IMG/VR virus record: IMGVR_UViG_3300037827_000030
Span: 1-20,210 of that record
Source: a virus
DNA length: 20,210 nt
Reading direction: 5' to 3' (one strand)
Positions within the stretch are counted from its first letter, which is position 1. Every line of letters starts with the position of its first letter. The notes beneath the pieces are model-generated. The model worked only from the letters and a program-made list of their open reading frames with translations. It did not search any database and was not told the DNA's origin. Below, in pieces: positions 15,560 through 20,210 of the stretch. The translations under genes were made by a program, and so were the position numbers.

Positions 15560-15828
15560 AAATGCCCATATTTAAACAATGGGTTTAAAACATGAGTACA
15601 GTGGTTTGTACCTTTAATAATTGTGCCAACTCTAAAATATTTGTGGGTCGTAATATCTTCTGAATCATAGACATATTTTGGCTTTGGCATCCGCATGTCA
15701 TTGTCATCCATATAAGTCATGAGCGCTATTGGATTTATCTCTGATAAGTCTTTTTCATCAAACTTGGCTTTCTTGATCTCTTGCAGATAGTCGTTTTTCA
15801 ATTTGTTATAACGCTTAATATTAAACAT
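15556..15828 (-). CDS. Hypothetical 90-aa protein
   Basis: No family recognised. The N-terminal 35 residues are Lys-rich and helical (FNIKRYNKLKNDYLQEIKKAKF). An acidic turn follows (MDDNDM), then a beta-rich end with VRVGTII-like strands and a His/Cys pair (NHCTHVLNP). AAGGA lies 7 bases upstream of the ATG. It is the first gene of the coupled group 15828-14666 and overlaps the next gene by ATGA, which supports it as a real gene. Confidence 0.6.
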   Translation of the reverse strand: MFNIKRYNKLKNDYLQEIKKAKFDEKDLSEINPIALMTYMDDNDMRMPKPKYVYDSEDITTHKYFRVGTIIKGTNHCTHVLNPLFKYGHL

Positions 15829-15872
15829 GCAAAGTCCTTTTAGAAGTTATAAATTCCATTTATCAAAACAGG

Positions 15873-16025
15873 TTACATGCCTTTTTTAGTAGGCTTAACC
15901 ATTTTTCTGCGTGTTTTGTTTGTGTCTTTGGCAACAGGCTTTACTGTCTTTTCAGTTTTGGCAAATGCCTTTTTCTCGTTCTTCACTTCACGCTTATTGG
16001 CTGGATTAGGTTTCTTGGCTTGCAT
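15873..16025 (-). CDS. Lysine-rich small protein, 50 aa
   Basis: From ATG at 16025 (MQAKKPNPANKREVKNEKK) the protein is about one third Lys and ends in TRRKMVKPTKKGM. A strong GGAGG lies 5 bases before this ATG. The frame is open further upstream to an ATG at 16100, but that part has a different composition and no SD, so 16025 is chosen. Such a histone-tail-like peptide could bind DNA or RNA, or help condense packaged DNA. No family match. Confidence 0.6.
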   Translation of the reverse strand: MQAKKPNPANKREVKNEKKAFAKTEKTVKPVAKDTNKTRRKMVKPTKKGM

Positions 16026-16129
16026 TGTATCCTCCATGGATTGTTTTAACTGTCTTAATAGATATTTCACAAATGAATAGACACATCGTCCTATGTCCAT
16101 TCTTCCATAATAACTAAATCTCGGTTCAA

Positions 16130-16267
16130 CTATTTTTTTTTAGACTTAGCTTTTCTTTTGATTGAATAAGCAATCGCCAAACTTTGCCTTTTGGGCTTAC
16201 CTTCTTTCAATTCCGTCTTTAAATTCTTTACAAAAGTTTTCTCGCTTTTCCCTTTCTTTAACGGCAT
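16130..16267 (-). CDS. Very small basic phage protein, 45 aa
   Basis: ATG at 16267 follows GGAG at about 8 bases. The product begins MPLKKGKSEKTFVKNLKTEL, continues KEGKPKRQSLAIAYSIKRKA and ends in a Lys run before TAG at 16130. The motif 'KP.+Q..AIAY.+K+KA' is widespread in tiny phage proteins near portal genes and argues that this is real despite its size. Its first 71 bases overlap the end of the 77-aa gene in another frame. Function unknown; the charge suggests nucleic-acid contact. Confidence 0.75.
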   Translation of the reverse strand: MPLKKGKSEKTFVKNLKTELKEGKPKRQSLAIAYSIKRKAKSKKK

Positions 16268-16430
16268 CACATCTCTCCTTGTGTCTTTGGCCTATCAAGT
16301 TAGATACTTCTGTCAACTTGTCCTTTAGCATTCCTTTAAAAAATTCGTTTAACTCTATTTCATGCTCAGTTATCTGCTTTGATTCAGGATAATCTTCATA
16401 CCACCCGCGACCTATACCACCATTACGCAT
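16197..16430 (-). CDS. Hypothetical 77-aa protein overlapping the 45-aa gene
   Basis: The N-terminus (MRNGGIGRGWYEDYPES) is Gly-rich with aromatic residues. The rest is a charged helix (ITEHEIELNEFFKGMLKDKL and on). The start overlaps the last bases of the upstream 56-aa gene (ATGCGTAA), which suggests re-initiation, because no strong SD is present. The last 24 codons are shared, in another frame, with the 45-aa gene. The N-terminal part looks protein-like, but the C-terminal part may simply shadow the other frame. Confidence 0.5.
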   Translation of the reverse strand: MRNGGIGRGWYEDYPESKQITEHEIELNEFFKGMLKDKLTEVSNLIGQRHKERCDAVKEREKRENFCKEFKDGIERR

Positions 16431-16593
16431 TTATTACTTTTACATTTGTTTCAGCTAACCCATTGCATTTTTCGCATTCAAGAATAGCATTATATTTTTC
16501 CTTACCATATACTTCCCATTCACATTTGCTTTCACTAAATTTATCATGCTTACAGCCATTTTCAGGAAACTCATAATACATATCATTTTTCAC
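16423..16593 (-). CDS. GTG-started zinc-ribbon-like protein, 56 aa
   Basis: GTG at 16593 shares its first G with the TAG stop of the preceding gene and has AGGAG 9 bases upstream; an in-frame ATG at 16581 is the alternative. The product begins MKNDMYYEFPENGCKHDKF. It contains C14, H16, C24 and a C40-x2-C43 pair (LECEKCNG), the spacing of a small zinc ribbon. It ends at 16423. No family is recognised. Such mini zinc-ribbons are frequent in phage operons and may bind nucleic acid. Confidence 0.7.
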   Translation of the reverse strand: MKNDMYYEFPENGCKHDKFSESKCEWEVYGKEKYNAILECEKCNGLAETNVKVINA

Positions 16594-16775
16594 TACGCGT
16601 CTCTCCTATTTCTTCGGTAAAGTTTATCATACATAGATCGTCGATCATTCGCATCAGCCCCGTTCAAATGGTTACGATAAGCATTTTCAAGCTGACGATC
16701 ATTTAACTTATAGGTTTTTTTAAGTTCTGCGGGCTTTGCTTCTTGGAAATCATTCCATGTAGGTTGCTTGCTCAT
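16593..16775 (-). CDS. Hypothetical 60-aa protein downstream of portal
   Basis: A short helical, charged protein (WNDFQEAKPAELKKTYKLND, then QLENAYRNHL and a basic end KLYRRNRRDA). The start overlaps the portal stop by ATGA, and the stop overlaps the next start by one base. The gene is therefore embedded in a strictly coupled operon. No family recognised; the basic C-terminus could bind DNA. Confidence 0.65.
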   Translation of the reverse strand: MSKQPTWNDFQEAKPAELKKTYKLNDRQLENAYRNHLNGADANDRRSMYDKLYRRNRRDA

Positions 16776-18916
16776 GTTCTCGCTCCTTGAGATTCACTAG
16801 GTTGACTGATTTTGTGATGCAATTCAATCCCTTTGTGATGCGTTTCTATACTTTCTTTTACATGGCGGTGACCCATATCCATATGCTTCAATTGCAGATC
16901 GACTTGCTTGCCAAAACGCTCTGTCTGCGCCTTGACAAGTTCAACAGAATCTTCATCCTCAGACATTTTAAGTTCAGCCATAATCTTTTTCTCTTTAAGT
17001 TCAAGATCTTTCATATCAACTTGGAATTCTCGTTGATTTTTCATTTCATCTTGTTGCAGTTTCTTCATATCAACCTGTACTTTTAACATGGCGGGATTAT
17101 TCTGCATTTCAGCTTGTTGAGCCTGCATTGCCATTTGTTTCTGCTGTTGCATCTCTTGCAGCCATCCATCAACCATTGTCTTAAGCTGCTCGATACCACG
17201 TCCTTCCATATTGTCTAGAACGAAGTTTAAACCCTTTTCTGCAATAAACTGTGCAAATAGAGGTGACATACCCATCATCTCTTTGACCATCATAATAGTA
17301 CGTGACTTCTGCACTTGGAACGATGCACCTGCCTTCACAGCAATATTAAGTTCATTCGTATCAAAATCCATGTCCATACCATCTTTCTGGTTGATCTTAA
17401 TAAACGTCTTTTTCCCCTCAGCATCCATCAAGGGTAAGGTACGAGGAGTTGTATAATATTTAGGCATTAGATCCACATAGATTTGCGCCGCACGCTGATA
17501 GCCTTGCAGATAACCTACGATATAGGGCATTGCGGTTGCATTAGACTGGCTTGCAGCCTCAACCAAGGCAATACCACTCAATTGGTTGTTATTGATCCCT
17601 AAAGCTGCGTCATAGCTTCCTAATACGTTTTGTATAAGCTGGTCAGATCCCGTGAACGCATTGATAATCTCAGGCGGACATGGGATGCGTTGCACCTCAC
17701 GTATAGGGTTTGAAATAGGTAGATCAGGATTCTGTTCATGCACTGAGTTGTAGACTAAGACATTCGCTTTCTGCACATCCTTATAAGCGGATAGAAACTC
17801 CTCCTCTTTAGGGAGCGCCTCTTTAGCAACCATAAACTTATGCTGTACGGTATTTTCAATCTCATTCGCCAAAGCAATGCCTGAGTAGTTCTTAAGGCGT
17901 TGCGCACCTTTTGCATGGTAAACATAAGGTCGTGTCACTTGCCTTACATTGCCGTTCTTTGGCGTTTTAATCATGACTGAATGGCCATCCACAAATATCA
18001 ATGGCAGCATGGTAAAGTCAGTTGCTTCATGGTCGATGATCTGGTTTTCAATGAGTCTGTATCGGTCGATACTTTCAATCATGGTTTTGCGAGGCTTTCC
18101 AATCATGGCGGGAGGCGCTGCTAAGTCGCCCCATGTTTTTAGCATCTTATCGTACTTATCCTTGGTCATGACTTGAGGAGGTGCGCCCTGCTCACCTCTC
18201 ACTTGTACGATTGTTTTCTCCTTGATCTTTTTCTCGTAATACTCAGCTACCATCACAATGGGTGTTGCATCATTCAGATATGACCAATTAAATCCCGCAA
18301 AATCCCGTCTAAAGTTTAGGTTTTCAATAGATATCTCTGGGAATTCGTCCTCAAAATCTTCTTTGGCCTTTGGATACAATTCAAAGCAGAATCGCCCATC
18401 CCCTTTATGTGAGTAACGTGCTAGCTGATCAAACCCGCATAATGTCGGATCAAAGACACGCTCAATGTTAATGACTTGATGGAAGCTCATCGGCTTTGCA
18501 TAGTCAGTGGACATTTTAAGCGAGCTAAAACCTCCAGATAGTAAGTCTTTATAGACTTCATATTTAGTGTGATGATTATTCGAATCAAGCAAGACATGAC
18601 GCAAGTGCTGCTCTACAACCTTAATAGTCATAGGATCAGCCGTAGTCTGATCATCAGCATTCACCTCGATATCAGGCTCTTGCTTTGAGAACTCACCCAA
18701 TAAGCGTGATATATATGCCTCAAGCACGTTAAACTCAAGCTGAGGTCGTCCAAGCGTCATTAAAAGAGTAATATCATCTTCTTTTAAAGATGCCTCAAAG
18801 ACAAACCGTCTGAACTCGTTATAACGGTCATAATTGGGTTTAAAATAGTCGTATGCGCGCCGTACATTAGTTTTAATACGGTCGAGTTGATCCTGGTGCC
18901 TTTTTGCCACTTCCAT
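16772..18916 (-). CDS. Portal protein, P22 gp1-like
   Basis: A 714-aa protein, nearly the length of the P22 portal (725 aa). Residues 58-89 (PQLEFNVLEAYISRLLGEFSKQEPDIEV) correspond to the N-terminal 'wing' helix region. GGFSSLKMSTDYA (128-140) precedes the conserved segment with DPTLCGFD, and GDGRFCFELYPKAKEDFEDEFP (172-193) matches the 'ARHC...SMSQNGWEDFAEKY' stretch of P22 portal. PIVMVAEYYEKK then parallels 'IQIAEFYEVVEKK'. The last 120 residues (about 595-714) are Gln/Met/Lys-rich coiled coil, like the C-terminal barrel. Portals of this family form a 12-subunit ring at one capsid vertex and measure DNA filling. The gene has a 308-base leader holding pentamer arrays, and its SD lies in a 9-bp palindromic hairpin. 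Confidence 0.88.
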   Translation of the reverse strand: MEVAKRHQDQLDRIKTNVRRAYDYFKPNYDRYNEFRRFVFEASLKEDDITLLMTLGRPQLEFNVLEAYISRLLGEFSKQEPDIEVNADDQTTADPMTIKVVEQHLRHVLLDSNNHHTKYEVYKDLLSGGFSSLKMSTDYAKPMSFHQVINIERVFDPTLCGFDQLARYSHKGDGRFCFELYPKAKEDFEDEFPEISIENLNFRRDFAGFNWSYLNDATPIVMVAEYYEKKIKEKTIVQVRGEQGAPPQVMTKDKYDKMLKTWGDLAAPPAMIGKPRKTMIESIDRYRLIENQIIDHEATDFTMLPLIFVDGHSVMIKTPKNGNVRQVTRPYVYHAKGAQRLKNYSGIALANEIENTVQHKFMVAKEALPKEEEFLSAYKDVQKANVLVYNSVHEQNPDLPISNPIREVQRIPCPPEIINAFTGSDQLIQNVLGSYDAALGINNNQLSGIALVEAASQSNATAMPYIVGYLQGYQRAAQIYVDLMPKYYTTPRTLPLMDAEGKKTFIKINQKDGMDMDFDTNELNIAVKAGASFQVQKSRTIMMVKEMMGMSPLFAQFIAEKGLNFVLDNMEGRGIEQLKTMVDGWLQEMQQQKQMAMQAQQAEMQNNPAMLKVQVDMKKLQQDEMKNQREFQVDMKDLELKEKKIMAELKMSEDEDSVELVKAQTERFGKQVDLQLKHMDMGHRHVKESIETHHKGIELHHKISQPSESQGART

Positions 18917-18937
18917 AACTGAAATCCTTTTCAGTTA
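18916..18937 (-). promoter_or_regulatory. Perfect palindromic hairpin holding the portal SD in its loop
   Basis: Minus strand: TAACTGAAA, loop AGGA, TTTCAGTTA. The nine base pairs are perfect, the loop is the Shine-Dalgarno core, and the last A is the first base of the portal ATG. The stem would occlude the start codon while displaying the SD, so folding could limit portal translation. As DNA it is also a possible operator. Confidence 0.6.
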
Positions 18938-18949
18938 AAATTAGTAATT

Positions 18950-19218
18950 CTTTCCTTACCTTACCTTACAAAACTTTTAAACGCATTACATTACACTACA
19001 CTACTAAATCATTTTAATAATACTATCATCCGTGCCTTACAGTTCTTTACACCACATTACACCACGGAGCCACACTTTAGAATATTTAATAAAACCTTAC
19101 TTTTCATCTCTAAACGCCACTTGACAAAACAACACATAAGTAGACACCACAATACACGATAGTTAACCCTTACTTTTCTTTTCCATACATGACAATTCAA
19201 CGCATCACTGCACATGAC
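18950..19218. repeat. Pentamer arrays NNNAC (GTNNN on minus), four blocks, portal leader
   Basis: This non-coding stretch between portal and the gene at 19225 consists of phased five-base units ending in AC on the plus strand. Block 1 spans 18955-19004 (10 units; 8 end in AC, 9 in C; a C-ending unit also precedes at 18950). Block 2 spans 19031-19075 (9 units, all end in C). Block 3 spans 19091-19155 (13 units, 10 in AC, 12 in C). Block 4 spans 19169-19218 (10 units, all end in C). AT-rich spacers at 19005-19030, 19076-19090 and 19156-19168 separate the blocks and reset the phase. The other three bases vary freely. The minus strand is therefore G/T-rich and C-poor. No ORF of protein-like sequence is present. 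Confidence 0.85.
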
Positions 19219-19224
19219 ACAAAT

Positions 19225-19773
19225 CTAGTCTTTTCTTTCTTCCCAATTTGTTACAACAAATCGGCCATATATACCTTTCCGTGCTGGCCTAAAATCCCCT
19301 AACCCGACTTTACTTCCTGCATCATCGACTAAAGTTCTTATGAATTTAGGACTAAACATTTTCAAATCTACAGATAAAGTAAATTCTATGCTCCACTCAT
19401 CTAATCTAGGACGATGACAGACAATACGTCCACCAGTAGAAGGAACAACTACAGCTCGGCTATCAACTTCCCAAGTCGAAGGAGTTTTAAAATAGACTAT
19501 CTCATTTTCAATCATAACACCTGCTGGAATAAGAGATGATCTTGCAGTTGTTACCTTAACTTTACCATCTTTATGAAACTTTCCAGCTTCAATTAAACAA
19601 GCATAAATATTTGTAGTGGGATAATAAAGTCTTTCTTTCTCATCAATATAGCATACTTTCTGTGCTGCTTCTCGAGGTGTAATATCTTTGTCTTTTTTTA
19701 GCTTTTGTTCATCAATGTTAAATCTATTCATCAATAATGGTGTTATTCCTGTTATCTCAATATCCAATTTCAT
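19225..19773 (-). CDS. Conserved phage protein of unknown function (TPLLM...GLGDFRP...GRF family)
   Basis: A 182-aa protein with a pattern I know from a common phage family of unknown function. The parts are: N-terminal strand IEITGITPLLMNRF (residues 5-18); a TPREAAQK helix; YYPTTNIYACLIEAGKF (55-65 region); SSLIPAGVMI; a W-x-V-D-x-R-x-V-V-x-P segment; CHRPRLDEWSIEFTLSVD; and the ending VGLGDFRPARKGIYGRFVV. The layout (N-terminal strand, C-terminal Gly-rich loop followed by a strand) is loosely like a RAMP/Cas7-type RNA-binding fold, but I cannot show that. AAGGA lies about 7 bases upstream. It is flanked on both sides by the pentamer arrays, and the stop codon (TAG, 19225-19227) lies just beyond block 4, so it may be the protein that uses them. 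That last point is speculative. Confidence 0.7.
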   Translation of the reverse strand: MKLDIEITGITPLLMNRFNIDEQKLKKDKDITPREAAQKVCYIDEKERLYYPTTNIYACLIEAGKFHKDGKVKVTTARSSLIPAGVMIENEIVYFKTPSTWEVDSRAVVVPSTGGRIVCHRPRLDEWSIEFTLSVDLKMFSPKFIRTLVDDAGSKVGLGDFRPARKGIYGRFVVTNWEERKD

Positions 19774-19790
19774 AGTTATCCTTAGATTAA

Positions 19791-20015
19791 TTCACGCTAC
19801 AATGCACTACATTACTGGACTTCACTCCATATAAATCATTAAAATCCTTACCAAACTTTACAGTACGCCACCCGACACAACGCGACATCACACAACTTCA
19901 CAAGACAGTAACTTTTAATATTCAAAATCCTTACATTACAGATCTTTTCTGTACCCAACACAACAGTGCTTTACAATACGTTACAAAACACCATAAATTT
20001 AATATATCACACAAC
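19791..20015. repeat. Pentamer arrays NNNAC (GTNNN on minus), second group
   Basis: The gap upstream of the gene at 19773 has the same design. Block 5 spans 19791-19825 (7 units, all end in C, 6 in AC). Block 6 spans 19847-19906 (12 consecutive units, all end in AC). Block 7 spans 19925-19989 (13 units, all end in C, 9 in AC). A short remnant follows at 20006-20015 (2 units). Spacers at 19826-19846, 19907-19924 and 19990-20005 are AT-rich with TTTAATAT-like or TAAATCATT cores. On the minus strand blocks 6 and 7 end in GTAAGGATTTT. No gene is visible in 19774-20037. Confidence 0.88.
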
Positions 20016-20037
20016 TATTTAACGCCTATACAAATAT

Positions 20038-20210
20038 TTAATTTCTATATGCTGATTTCCTCAATCTATCCACTTGGTGAAATCCTTTCATCAAGTCTCT
20101 AGCCACATGATTATAATTAACAGGATTCACTTCCTTGCCTATTATAATCTTATCAATCAATGCCATTTTAACAGCGTCATAACAAGTATCTGCAATGTCA
20201 TCAAACCGAT
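20038..20210 (-). CDS. C-terminal fragment of an upstream gene, possible resolvase/nuclease
   Basis: The frame is open from the window edge to TAA at 20038-20040 and gives 56 complete residues. The piece begins RFDDIADTCYDAVKMALIDK and ends in a basic DRLRKSAYRN tail. An acidic helix 'F-D-D-I-A-D-x(3)-D-A' near the C-terminus is typical of RNase H-fold enzymes such as poxvirus A22/RuvC-like Holliday junction resolvases ('KKDD.AD.L'), whose last catalytic Asp sits there. Terminase nuclease domains are another option. The N-terminal catalytic residues are outside the window, so the call is tentative. Confidence 0.4.
   Translation of the reverse strand, partial: RFDDIADTCYDAVKMALIDKIIIGKEVNPVNYNHVARDLMKGFHQVDRLRKSAYRN

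Noticed and set aside
16026-16100. N-terminal extension of the Lys-rich 50-aa gene to an ATG at 16100
   Set aside because: The added 25 residues differ in composition and lack an SD, while ATG 16025 has a strong GGAGG at 5 bases.
16787-17456. Plus-strand reading frames opposite the portal gene
   Set aside because: Antisense of the coiled-coil C-terminal region; no SD and no plausible protein features.
18955-18969. CTTAC x3 as a plain microsatellite
   Set aside because: The exact tandem copies are only part of a much longer phased pattern in which three of five bases vary, so slippage alone does not explain it.
18955-19989. The spaced array blocks as a CRISPR array
   Set aside because: No repeat of 20-40 bp recurs with unique spacers; only a dinucleotide at five-base spacing is kept, and no cas genes are nearby.

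Overview
This window carries the virion-structural part of a tailed-phage genome, either a free phage or a prophage. Every convincing gene lies on the minus strand, so the operon reads from right to left. The base composition is AT-rich. Starts mostly follow AGGA/GGAGG Shine-Dalgarno (SD) sites, and many genes overlap by ATGA. The head genes resemble those of P22-type podoviruses: a long P22-like portal, scaffold, coat with a probable insertion domain, gp4-like and gp10-like head-completion proteins, and glycine-rich ejection proteins. This suggests a short-tailed phage of a Gram-negative bacterium. No host, integrase, lysis or terminase gene is visible, so host and lifestyle stay open.

Layout in transcription order. 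At 20210-20038 is the C-terminus of a gene with an acidic DDIAD helix, possibly a resolvase. At 20037-18938 two non-coding stretches flank a conserved phage gene of unknown function (19773-19225). Both are built from arrays of pentamers carrying a fixed GT (minus strand) every five bases. The portal follows (18916-16772). A cluster of small genes (16775-14666) comes next: several tiny basic proteins, a zinc-ribbon-like protein, and a protein whose C-terminus looks like the Acb2/Tad1 cyclic-nucleotide sponge family. Then come a repeat-containing fibre or decoration protein (14552-13527), an unrecognised 165-aa protein, a GC-rich double hairpin, the scaffold (12849-12067), the coat (12000-10684), a decoration-like protein (10621-9761), a gp4-like adaptor (9740-8754), an inserted HNH endonuclease (8702-8025), a gp10-like protein (8044-6305), two small proteins, three ejection-type proteins (5710-1918), and a tail fibre with a collar-like domain that runs off the left edge (1860-1).

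The portal, scaffold and coat would build the procapsid. The gp4-like and gp10-like proteins would close the head and join it to the tail. The three glycine-rich proteins would be packaged and ejected with the DNA, and the last gene would provide host contact. The Acb2/Tad1-like protein, if real, would protect infection by binding host immune signal nucleotides.

The most unusual signal is the pentamer array at 18950-20015. I counted 74 pentamers in seven phased blocks: 72 end in C and 57 end in AC on the plus strand. The blocks are separated by AT-rich spacers, and most end (minus strand) in GTAAGG. I do not recognise a described element with this design. A second layer is a set of short hairpins placed against or around SD sites (portal, scaffold, coat and others), plus a pair of near-identical hairpins before the scaffold that differ by one compensatory base pair.
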